Positions 1-9,211 of a DNA stretch of 64,000 nt are shown one piece after another. Source of the DNA: DASRDZ01 sp035652335 (GTDB lineage Bacteria > Chloroflexota > Dormibacteria > Aeolococcales > Aeolococcaceae). The DNA is taken from assembly GCA_035652335.1 (NCBI GenBank), contig DASRDZ010000013.1, positions 1 to 64,000 of the forward strand, written 5' to 3'. How positions within the stretch are numbered: position 1 is the first letter of the stretch; each line of letters starts with the position of its first letter. Position numbers and translations under genes: made by a program. The notes beneath the pieces are model-generated. The model made no database searches. It was not told where the DNA came from and saw only the letters and a list, made by a program, of their open reading frames with translations.

Positions 1-393
1 CGTCCGCTGCCGCGCAGCGCCCGCAACGGCGTCCTCACCGCCTCCCAGGACGGCGTCGCCGTCGCCTATGGACTGCTCGGTCTGCAGGAGCGGGGGCAGC
101 CGTTCGTCGGTCCTGGAACGCCGGTCTACGAGGGCATGATCGTCGGGCTCAACCGCCGTCCAGGCGACCTCGCCGTCAACGTCACCAAGCAGAAGCAGAA
201 GACCAACATCCGATCCTCCACCGAGGACCAGACCGTCAAGCTCGTCCCCCCGCGCCGCATGTCGCTGGAGGAGTCCCTCGACTTCATCGAGGACGACGAG
301 CTGGTCGAGGTCACCCCGCCCTCGCTGCGCCTGCGCAAGCGCATCCTCAGCGCCGACGCCCGCATCAAGGAGCGCAAGCGCGGAGCGGGCTAG
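1..393 (+). CDS. typA: TypA/BipA ribosome-associated GTPase, C-terminal fragment
   Basis: The gene enters from the left edge in frame 1 and ends at TAG 391-393, so only the last 130 residues are visible. They carry the C-terminal signature of TypA/BipA: RNGVLTASQDG, the LQERGQPFVGPGTPVYEGMI stretch, NVTKQKQKTNIR, PPRRMSLEESLDFI and the DDELVEVTPPSLRLRKRIL end. TypA is a translational GTPase of the EF-G/LepA group that binds the 70S ribosome under stress and helps large-subunit assembly. The GTPase domain lies outside the window. The gene converges on the MFS gene, with a perfect hairpin between them. Confidence 0.95.
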   Translation, partial: RPLPRSARNGVLTASQDGVAVAYGLLGLQERGQPFVGPGTPVYEGMIVGLNRRPGDLAVNVTKQKQKTNIRSSTEDQTVKLVPPRRMSLEESLDFIEDDELVEVTPPSLRLRKRILSADARIKERKRGAG

Positions 394-404
394 GAGCGAA
401 GCCC

Positions 405-424
405 CGGCGGGCTTCAGCCCGCCG
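405..424. terminator. Perfect 8-bp hairpin between convergent genes
   Basis: CGGCGGGC, loop TTCA, GCCCGCCG. It follows typA by 11 bases and its loop contains the stop codon of the minus-strand MFS gene. There is no U-tract, so it may stop transcription weakly in both directions or protect 3' ends. Read on the minus strand it nearly matches the hairpin at 10846-10865. Confidence 0.5.
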
Positions 425-1748
425 AGAAGGGGGCCGGGGGAAGATCTGCTTCCCCCGTTTGGCGCGCGTCTGAGCGCGCCGAGAGACCCGCGTACTCCTC
501 GACAGCGGCCGCGATGCTGCGCACCCGCGGCACGGGGGACAGCAGCGGTGGGATGAGGGCGAGGAACTGCCCCCCGGCGCCGACCCACAGCGCCGTGCGC
601 AACCCCAGCGTCGACCCCAGCACGCCGCCGGTGAACGTCCCCAGCGGGATCGTGCCCCAGACGAGGAATCGCATCGTCGCGTTCATGCGTCCCTGGATGC
701 GTCGCGGCGCGATCGCCTGCCGCAGGCTGACCTGGGTGATGTTGTACATGACGCCGAAGGTGGAGCCGAGCAGACCGGCCACGATCAGCATGACCAGCGC
801 GGTTCCGTGCGTCGCCAGCGGCGGGAACATCCAGTTCACCGCGAACATCACGGCGGCGAGGATGATGGTGTGCCCCGCTCCGATGCGCGCGGCGATGCGT
901 CCCGACAGGGCGGCTCCGATCGGCGCGCCGATGCTGCCGACGCTGAAGGCGAGACCGATCAGGGCAGGGCTCATGCCCAGCTCGCGCACCGCGAAGAGGA
1001 TGAGCACCGCCATGGCCATGTTGCCGAAGAAGTTGCCGATCCCGGTGCACATGGCGATGGGACGCAGCAGCGGGTGCCGCCAGACGTAGCGCAGGCCCTC
1101 GCCCAGCTCGGCGCGCATCCCGCGCCGCGACTCGCGCGGCTCCACCTCCTCCGGTCTGCGGATCAACAGCAGCGAGAACACCGAGGCGACGTACGACGCC
1201 GCATCGGCCGCGACCGCGACCGGCGCGGTCACCAGGCCGACGAGCGCGCCGCCCAGGCCCGGCCCGACGATCTGCGCCGTGGCGCGAGAGAACTCCAGCT
1301 TCCCGTTGCCGTCGACGAGCTGCTCGCGCTCCACCAGCGAGGGCAGGTACGACTGGTAGGCGACGTCGAAGAACACCGTGAGCACGCCGACGACGAAGGA
1401 CACCGCGTAGAGCTGCGCCATGTGCAGCCCGTGCAAGCCGGCGGCGACGGGGATGGTGGCCAGCGCGATGCAGCGGCCCACGTCGGCGAGGATCAGCACC
1501 GGCCGCCGCGCCATGCGGTCCACCCACACGCCGGCTGGCAGACCGACGAGGAGGAAGGGGAGGAACTCGAACGTTCCCAGCAGGCCCGCCTGGAAGGCGT
1601 TGGCGCCGAGGGTCACCACCGCCGTCAGCGGGATGGCCAGCAGGCTGACCTGGCTGCCGAGCTGGGAGATCGACTGTCCTGCCCAGAGCTTGAGGAAGTC
1701 GGGGTGCCGCCAGAGCGACCGGAGGGTGTCGGGCATGCGGCCGGCCAT
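414..1748 (-). CDS. MFS transporter, drug/siderophore-exporter type (MFS_3-like)
   Basis: The 444-residue protein has about 12 hydrophobic segments. It starts with a short cytosolic stretch and LWAGQSISQLGSQVSLLAIPLTAV, the usual opening of the EntS/MefA-like MFS branch, followed by the loop GVWVDRMARRPVLILADVGR (motif A type: G-x-x-x-D-R). The central loop LLIRRPEEVEPRESRRG and second-half GAPIGAALSGRIAARIGAG fit the same family. Members export drugs, macrolides or siderophores with proton antiport; the substrate cannot be told. It is transcribed away from glgP with a 74-bp divergent gap and no close partner. The family assignment is firm, the substrate unknown. Confidence 0.85.
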   Translation of the reverse strand: MAGRMPDTLRSLWRHPDFLKLWAGQSISQLGSQVSLLAIPLTAVVTLGANAFQAGLLGTFEFLPFLLVGLPAGVWVDRMARRPVLILADVGRCIALATIPVAAGLHGLHMAQLYAVSFVVGVLTVFFDVAYQSYLPSLVEREQLVDGNGKLEFSRATAQIVGPGLGGALVGLVTAPVAVAADAASYVASVFSLLLIRRPEEVEPRESRRGMRAELGEGLRYVWRHPLLRPIAMCTGIGNFFGNMAMAVLILFAVRELGMSPALIGLAFSVGSIGAPIGAALSGRIAARIGAGHTIILAAVMFAVNWMFPPLATHGTALVMLIVAGLLGSTFGVMYNITQVSLRQAIAPRRIQGRMNATMRFLVWGTIPLGTFTGGVLGSTLGLRTALWVGAGGQFLALIPPLLSPVPRVRSIAAAVEEYAGLSARSDARQTGEADLPPAPFSAG

Positions 1749-1808
1749 GATGGCACGGGTTGCAGCCGCGCGCAGCCGAGGCGCTCGCGCGAGCAGGGCC
1801 GGCGGCGT

Positions 1809-1814
1809 TACCGT
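1809..1814 (+). promoter_or_regulatory. -10 element TACCGT of a probable leaderless glgP mRNA
   Basis: TACCGT lies 8 bases before the GTG at 1823, so transcription would begin at or beside the start codon. No Shine-Dalgarno is present. Confidence 0.45.
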
Positions 1815-1822
1815 GGGGCGCC

Positions 1823-3955
1823 GTGAGCTTCGACGGTTCGTCCGACATCGCCCGCGCGGTGGCCGACCTCGCCGCCCGCCTCCCCGAGGGGCTCGCCCCC
1901 GCAGCCCGCCTCGCCTACAACTACCGCTGGTCCTGGATGGTCGGCGGCGACGCCGCCTTCCGCTCGATCGACCCGCACCGCTGGGAGACCGCCGCCGACA
2001 ACCCGGTCCGCCTCCTCCAGGAGGCGTCCCTGCCCGCGCTGGAGCGGGCCGCCCAGGACTCCCGCTGGCAGGAGCTGGCCGCCGAGCTCGACGCCGACCT
2101 CAGCCGGCCGCCGCTGCCCGCCCCGGTCCGGCCGGACCGCCCCGTCGCCTTCCTCTGCGCCGAGTACGGCATCCATCCGAGCCTGGCCATCTACTCCGGC
2201 GGCCTCGGCGTGCTCGCCGGCGACATGCTCAAGGAGGCGTCGGACCACGCCCTGCCCATGGTCGGGGTCGGCCTGCTCTACCGGCAGAGCTACTTCCGGC
2301 AGCGCATCGACCAGAGCGGCTGGCAGCACGAGCACTGGCTCGACCTCGACCCGGAGCGACTCCCCGCTGCGTTGGTCAGCAACGCCGAGGGGCGCCCGCT
2401 CACCGTCACCGTGCCCATCCGGGGCCACGACGTTCTGGTGCAGATGTGGCGGGTCGACGTCGGTCGGGTGCCGCTCTACCTCCTCGACACCGACCACCCC
2501 GACAACTCCCGCATCGACCGCTGGATCACCGCCCGCCTCTACGTCGCCGACCGGGAGACCCGCCTCGCCCAGTACGCGGTGCTCGGCGTCGGCGGCGTCC
2601 TCGCGCTCCGGGCGCTGGGGGTCGACCCGAGCGTGGTCCACCTCAACGAGGGCCACGCCGCCTTCGCCCCGGTGGAGCTGGCCCGCGAGGCGGTGGCCGC
2701 CGGCGCGGCGCTCGACGAGGCGCTCGGCGCCGCCCGGCGCCGCACGGTCTTCACCACCCACACGCCGGTGGCGGCGGGGAACGAGGCGTACAACCTCGGC
2801 GAGCTGACCGGCGTGCTCGGCGACCTGCCGCTGCGCCTCGGCGGCGAGGAGGACGCCGTGCTCCGCCTCGGCCGCGTCCATCCCGACGACGAGAACGAGG
2901 GCCTCGGCCTCACCCCCCTGGGCATCCGCCTCAGCCGGGCCAGCAACGCGGTGAGCCGGCGCCACGGCGTCGTGTCCCGCGCGATGTGGAAGGAGCTCTT
3001 CCCCGGCAGCGACGTCGAGGGCGTGCCCATCCGCCACGTCACCAACGGGGTGCACCTGCCCACCTGGATGGCCCCGCCGATGCGCGCCCTGCTCGACCGC
3101 CACCTCGGCGCCGACTGGTGGCACCGCTCGGGCGACCCGGAGGTGGGCGCGGGCATCGAGGCCATCCCGGCCCGGGAGCTGTGGGCGGTGCGGAACGAGC
3201 TCCGTGCCCGGCTGGTCGACTACGTCCGCGACCGCAGCGTCGCCGACCGCCTCGCCCGCGGGGAGCGCACCGACTACGTCCAGGCCGCCGCGCTGAGCTT
3301 CGACCCGCGCGTGCTCACCCTCGGCTTCGCCCGCCGCCTGGCCACCTACAAGCGCCTCCACCTCATCGTCCACGACGCCGCCCGCGCCCTGGCACTGATC
3401 GCCGGCGCGCGGCCGGTGCAGATCGTGCTGGCGGGCAAGGCCCATCCCGCCGACGTCGACGGCAAGCGCATCGTCCAGCAGCTCTTCGAGCTCAAGGAGG
3501 CTCCCTTCGTGGCCGGGCGGGTGGCCTTCCTCGAGGACTACGACCTGGCCATGGCCCGGCGCCTGGTGGCCGGCTGCGACGTCTGGGTCAACGTGCCCCG
3601 GCCGCCGCTCGAGGCCAGCGGCACCAGCGGGATGAAGTCGGCCCTGAACGGCGGCCTCAACCTCAGCGTGCTCGACGGCTGGTGGGAGGAGGCATGGAAC
3701 GGGGAGAACGGCTGGGGCATCGGCACCCCGCCCAACGCCAGCTCCGCCGACCAGGACGCCCACGACGCCACCCAGCTCTACGACATCCTGGAGACGGAGG
3801 TGGTGCCGGACTTCCACGAGCGCGACGCCGACGGGGTGCCGCTGCGCTGGGTGGCCCGGGTGCGCGCCTCCCTGCGCACCGCCGTGGAGTGCTTCACCGC
3901 CTCCCGGATGCTCGACGACTACCTGGCCACGTCCTACCAGGTGCCGCCGGACTGA
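1823..3955 (+). CDS. glgP: Alpha-glucan (glycogen/maltodextrin) phosphorylase
   Basis: This is a cytosolic PLP enzyme that releases glucose-1-phosphate from alpha-1,4-glucans. The 710-residue protein has an N-terminal DUF3417 domain (about residues 10-110, with LAYNYRWSWM) and then the phosphorylase core: AEYGIHPSLAIYSGGLGVLAGD, VVHLNEGHAAF, FTTHTPVAAGNE, GVHLPTWM and the PLP site EASGTSGMKSALNGG, whose lysine is about K605. The length fits the TIGR02094-type phosphorylases. I chose GTG 1823 because homology begins there and a -10 element sits just upstream; an ATG at 1760 would add 21 poorly conserved residues. It stands alone, so stored-glucan breakdown is inferred from family only. Confidence 0.93.
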   Translation: MSFDGSSDIARAVADLAARLPEGLAPAARLAYNYRWSWMVGGDAAFRSIDPHRWETAADNPVRLLQEASLPALERAAQDSRWQELAAELDADLSRPPLPAPVRPDRPVAFLCAEYGIHPSLAIYSGGLGVLAGDMLKEASDHALPMVGVGLLYRQSYFRQRIDQSGWQHEHWLDLDPERLPAALVSNAEGRPLTVTVPIRGHDVLVQMWRVDVGRVPLYLLDTDHPDNSRIDRWITARLYVADRETRLAQYAVLGVGGVLALRALGVDPSVVHLNEGHAAFAPVELAREAVAAGAALDEALGAARRRTVFTTHTPVAAGNEAYNLGELTGVLGDLPLRLGGEEDAVLRLGRVHPDDENEGLGLTPLGIRLSRASNAVSRRHGVVSRAMWKELFPGSDVEGVPIRHVTNGVHLPTWMAPPMRALLDRHLGADWWHRSGDPEVGAGIEAIPARELWAVRNELRARLVDYVRDRSVADRLARGERTDYVQAAALSFDPRVLTLGFARRLATYKRLHLIVHDAARALALIAGARPVQIVLAGKAHPADVDGKRIVQQLFELKEAPFVAGRVAFLEDYDLAMARRLVAGCDVWVNVPRPPLEASGTSGMKSALNGGLNLSVLDGWWEEAWNGENGWGIGTPPNASSADQDAHDATQLYDILETEVVPDFHERDADGVPLRWVARVRASLRTAVECFTASRMLDDYLATSYQVPPD

Positions 3956-4167
3956 CCCTGGCCGAGCAGCTCGACGACCCAGTCGGGCACGGCGACCCCG
4001 CCGCCGGGGAGCCGGCGGAAGCGGGCGGGCCGGCGCAGCACGCTGCGGCGAAGCCAGCGCGCCCCGGCACCGGCGTGGTGGCGGAGCCAGTCGCCCACGA
4101 TCGAGCGGGGGCTGTAGCAGCGCCCGCAGGCGCAGTACCGCGTGCAGGGCTGGGGGATTCCGGTCAC
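3934..4167 (-). CDS. Small Cys-rich hypothetical protein (CxCGxC)
   Basis: This is a 77-residue ORF with GTG start at 4167 whose codons are almost all G/C at the third position, as in real genes here. Near the N-terminus it has CTRYCACGRCY, a tight cluster of four Cys that could bind zinc or a cluster. A basic, Arg/Trp-rich middle and a tail VPDWVVELLGQG follow. It converges on glgP and overlaps its last 22 bases. I see no Shine-Dalgarno and do not recognise the family. The start is uncertain because the frame stays open to 4275. Confidence 0.5.
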   Translation of the reverse strand: MTGIPQPCTRYCACGRCYSPRSIVGDWLRHHAGAGARWLRRSVLRRPARFRRLPGGGVAVPDWVVELLGQGQSGGTW

Positions 4168-4313
4168 GTGGATTGAACGCACGGAGCCGGTGATTCTGGC
4201 GGATCGGGCGGCCGGGCGCGAAACCAAGCCCTTCAGGTTCGGATTCTTGTCTTTGCCGAACGACCGGCACATCATGGACGCCAGGCAGCATCACGGAGCT
4301 CGGAGGTTCACCT

Positions 4314-6278
<1,965 letters not shown>

Positions 6279-6382
6279 ATCCCCTACGCCCGCGTGCAGA
6301 CGGACGCAGGTTCCATCGGAAGGGAGGTTGAGCTTCCGTTCGACAGCACCCATCCACTGCATTGGGAGGCAGCACGTCACCC

Positions 6383-7036
6383 ATGGCAACCATGGCAACC
6401 TCGCAAACCCAGGGTACGGTTCCCGTCCAGCCCAGCGCGGAGGGACAGGCCCCGTCATCGGTATCCGCCGCCGGGCTGATCGCGGACCCCGCTCCGCTGG
6501 GCCTGGCAGCCTTCGGCTTCACCACGCTGATGCTCTCCGCGGTCAACGCGGGATGGATCGGCGCCGCGGCCACCCCGGCCGTGCTGGCCATGGCCGTCGC
6601 CTTCGGCGGCTCGGCACAGCTTCTCGCCGGCATGTGGGCCTTCCGCCGCGGCAACACCTTCGCCGCCACCGCGTTCACGTCCTACGGCGCGTTCTGGATC
6701 AGCTTCTGGCTGCTGGTCACCCAGTTCCTGCCGAGCGTGATCAAGGACGGCGGCGCCGGTGAGGCGGGACAGATCACCGGCCTCTACCTCTTCGGCTGGG
6801 GCCTGTTCACCGCGTACATGTTCATCGCCTCGCTGGCGGGGGCGCGTGCGGTGCAGGCCGTCTTCGCACTCCTGACGCTGACCTTCTTCGGGCTCTGCAT
6901 CGGCGCCTGGGGCGGCAGCGAAACCTGGAACCACATCGGCGGCTACCTGGGCATCGCCACCGCCGTGGCGGCGATGTACGCGTCGTTCGCGGATGTGACC
7001 AACGCCAGCTTCAAGCGGCGCATCCTGCCGACCTGA
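6383..7036 (+). CDS. Acetate uptake permease, GPR1/FUN34/SatP (YaaH) family
   Basis: This 217-residue integral membrane protein has six hydrophobic helices. The family signature is clear after a hydrophilic N-terminus: ADPAPLGLAAFGFTTLMLS with AVNAG close behind, then FGGSAQLLAGMWAFRRGNTF and FTSYGAFWISFW. These proteins are hexameric acetate/succinate channels or proton symporters. Its place directly after acs supports acetate as substrate. GGAGG at 6365-6369 precedes ATG 6383 by 13 bases and ATG 6392 by 22; a TTG at 6362 is less likely. A stem-loop follows the gene. Confidence 0.92.
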   Translation: MATMATSQTQGTVPVQPSAEGQAPSSVSAAGLIADPAPLGLAAFGFTTLMLSAVNAGWIGAAATPAVLAMAVAFGGSAQLLAGMWAFRRGNTFAATAFTSYGAFWISFWLLVTQFLPSVIKDGGAGEAGQITGLYLFGWGLFTAYMFIASLAGARAVQAVFALLTLTFFGLCIGAWGGSETWNHIGGYLGIATAVAAMYASFADVTNASFKRRILPT

Positions 7037-7050
7037 CCCAACGGGGCGGC

Positions 7051-7070
7051 CGCCGCACACTGTTGCGGCG
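7051..7070 (+). terminator. Hairpin after the acetate permease
   Basis: Seven-bp perfect stem CGCCGCA / TGCGGCG with a six-base loop, 14 bases after the permease stop codon. It lacks a U-run, so its strength is uncertain. Confidence 0.4.
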
Positions 7071-7129
7071 ACCGCCTCTCGGCAGCGCGCCGGTTGCACC
7101 GGCATGTCCCGTGCCAGAATGTCGGCTCG

Positions 7130-7903
7130 ATGCCAGCCGAGGGAAAGCACACCTCCGTCGTCGTCGTCGAGAGGCGTGACCACACTCCGGACCTGTGGTC
7201 GATCCGCGTCCGCCACGAGGAGCCCTTCCCCTTCAGCCCCGGGCAGTACGCCACCCTCGGCGTGCCCCAGGGCGCGAAGCTGGTGGAGCGGGCCTACTCG
7301 ATCGTCTCCGACCCCGAGGAGGAGACCATCGAGTTCTTCTTCGAGCTGGTCCCCGAGGGTGCGCTGACACCACTCCTCTACGAGAAGGGTGTCGGCGACG
7401 AGATCATGATGCGCAAGCGCGCCAAGGGACTGTTCGTCCTCGACAGGCGGGAGGAGCGCACCCATCACCTGCTGGTCTCCACCGTCACCGGGGTGGCGCC
7501 GTACGTCAGCATGGTGCGCACCACCAAGCGCCTGCTCGCCGCCGACGCCACGATGCGCGCGCCGCAGGTGCTGCTCATCCAGGCGGGCAGCCGCTCCGAG
7601 GAGCTGAGCTACCTCGACGAGCTGCTCTCCCTGGACGCCGAGCTGCCCTGGCTCACCTACGTGCCCAGCGTGTCCCGCCCCTGGGAGGACCCGGAGTGGA
7701 CGGGCGAGCTGGGCCGCGCCGAGGACGTGGTGCGCAAGCACGCCGACGCCTCCGGTGCGACGCCGCAGAACTCCGTCGCCTATCTCTGCGGGCACCCGGA
7801 GATGATCGCCACCGTGCGGGGCATCATGCGCCGCCGCGGGTACGACCACAAGGACGTCCGCGAAGAGCTGTACTTCCAGCCCGGCAAACGCGCGGTCGCG
7901 TAG
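7130..7903 (+). CDS. Ferredoxin/flavodoxin-NADP reductase family oxidoreductase
   Basis: This 257-residue flavoprotein moves electrons between NADPH and a small carrier. The FAD domain occupies about residues 5-100 with FSPGQYATLGV and ERAYSIVSDP (the RxYS FAD motif). The NAD(P) domain follows with VSTVTGVAPYVSM (the GTGxAP-type loop), VAYLCGHPEM (CGxPxM) and an aromatic C-terminal region EELYFQPGKRAVA. The size matches bacterial Fpr. ATG 7130 was chosen because conserved sequence begins within ten residues; CAGAAT at 7115-7120 could be its -10, nine bases upstream. The YcaO-TfuA pair is the next plus-strand unit, 174 bases downstream, but nothing shows that they work together. Confidence 0.85.
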   Translation: MPAEGKHTSVVVVERRDHTPDLWSIRVRHEEPFPFSPGQYATLGVPQGAKLVERAYSIVSDPEEETIEFFFELVPEGALTPLLYEKGVGDEIMMRKRAKGLFVLDRREERTHHLLVSTVTGVAPYVSMVRTTKRLLAADATMRAPQVLLIQAGSRSEELSYLDELLSLDAELPWLTYVPSVSRPWEDPEWTGELGRAEDVVRKHADASGATPQNSVAYLCGHPEMIATVRGIMRRRGYDHKDVREELYFQPGKRAVA

Positions 7904-8009
7904 GGCGCGGCGGGCTCCGGCGCGCCGCTTAACAGCCCTTCATCCAGCCGTCGGGACGCTGCTACCTGGCGCCATTGGATTGCCAGCCGGGTGTTGCGAC
8001 ACTGTGCAC

Positions 8010-8075
8010 ATGCGCGTGGAGGCAGGGCCGGGTTCGCCGTGCACCGCACCGCGCCAGGGGTGCAGAGGGGGTTGA
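8010..8075 (+). CDS. Possible 21-residue Cys-containing micro-ORF before ycaO
   Basis: An ATG at 8010 opens 21 codons that end at TGA 8073-8075, two bases before the ycaO ATG. The peptide begins MRVEAGPGSPC and ends QGCRGG, so it has two Cys and is rich in Gly and Pro. It could be a precursor, a leader peptide that couples translation into ycaO, or chance. Against it: no clear Shine-Dalgarno, one AGA codon, and the 3' end overlaps the AGAGGGGG that probably serves ycaO. Confidence 0.2.
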   Translation: MRVEAGPGSPCTAPRQGCRGG

Positions 8076-8077
8076 CC

Positions 8078-9211
8078 ATGACGGCGCTGGCGGTACCGGC
8101 ACGGACCGGCTCGAAGGCCTGGTTCCGCGCCACCCATCGCGCCTGCGCTCCCGACGACACCTGGTCACGCCTCGCCCCGCTGCTGCGCCACGCCGGCATC
8201 ACCCGCGTCGCCGACGTCACCCGCCTCGACGACGTCGGCATCCCCTGCGCGCAGGCGGTGCGCCCGCAGTCGCAGAGCCTGGCGGTGACCGTCGCCGCCG
8301 GGGTGACGCCACAGCTGGCCCGGGTCGGCGCCGCCATGGCCGCGCTGGAGCTGTGGCACGCCGAACAGCTCCCGCAGCCGCCGCGCTGGGCCTCGCTCGG
8401 CGAAGTTCGTGCCAGCCTTGGCTACAACCCGGACGGCCTGGCGCTGCACGCGCCCAACCTGCTCAACGACGGCATGGTGCTCGACTGGGTGGCCGCCACC
8501 GTCCTCGCCACCGGCCGCACCACCCTGGTGCCGCGCGCCCTCGTCGAGCACGACCTGCGCGTCCGCGAGGAGTGGGCGCCGCCCGTGTTCCTGCAGAGCC
8601 GCGACGGCCTGGCCGCCGGCAACACCCACGCCGAGGCGGTCCTGCACGGCCTCCTGGAGGTGGTCGGACGGGACTGCGTCGCCCGCGCCCACGCCGCCGG
8701 CGCCGCCCCACGCCTCGACGCCGCCAGCGTCGACGCCGACGACGCCCGGCACATGCTCGACCGCCTCGCCGCCGCGGGCCTGCGCACCGTGATCCACGAC
8801 GTCACCGGGCCCACCGAGGTGGCCGCGTTCGAGGTGACCCTGCTGGCCCCGGACATGCCGCCGGTGCGCGCCGCCGCGTGCCACCTCGACCGCGAGGTCG
8901 CCCTCTGCCGCGCGCTCTGCGCCGCGGCACGCGAGCGCCTGGCCCGCATCACCGGCGCCCGGGACGACCTGCCCCTCGATCCCGACGCCGCGTGCATGCC
9001 CGGGCTGCAGGACGCCCCCGCGGTGCGCGCCTGGCGCGACGTCCCCACCGTGGTCAGCTCGACCTTCGCCGGCGACGTCGCCGAGGTGGCGGACCGGGTG
9101 CGGCGCAGCGGAGCGGGGCCGGTGCTGGTCGTCGACCTCTCCCGCGCCGACGTCGGCCTGCCCGTGGCGCGGGTGATCGTGCCCGGCCTGGTCGGCACGG
9201 GCATCGCCTGA
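8078..9211 (+). CDS. YcaO-family ATP-dependent cyclodehydratase/thioamidase
   Basis: YcaO enzymes use ATP to activate a backbone amide and insert a Cys/Ser/Thr side chain (azolines) or sulfide (thioamides). This 377-residue protein has the canonical blocks: GITRVADVTRLDDVGIP, AVRPQSQSLAVTVAAGVTPQ followed by ARVGAAMAALELWHAE, then NTHAEAVLHGLLEVVGRDCV, then RALCAAARERLARITGARDD, and a C-terminal VARVIVPGLVGTGI. In the third block the Glu and Gln usually present in RALxEAxQxR are Ala and Arg, which may affect nucleotide binding. The ATG start follows AGAGGGGG by a few bases. The stop overlaps the TfuA start (TGATG), so the two are co-translated. Confidence 0.9.
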   Translation: MTALAVPARTGSKAWFRATHRACAPDDTWSRLAPLLRHAGITRVADVTRLDDVGIPCAQAVRPQSQSLAVTVAAGVTPQLARVGAAMAALELWHAEQLPQPPRWASLGEVRASLGYNPDGLALHAPNLLNDGMVLDWVAATVLATGRTTLVPRALVEHDLRVREEWAPPVFLQSRDGLAAGNTHAEAVLHGLLEVVGRDCVARAHAAGAAPRLDAASVDADDARHMLDRLAAAGLRTVIHDVTGPTEVAAFEVTLLAPDMPPVRAAACHLDREVALCRALCAAARERLARITGARDDLPLDPDAACMPGLQDAPAVRAWRDVPTVVSSTFAGDVAEVADRVRRSGAGPVLVVDLSRADVGLPVARVIVPGLVGTGIA

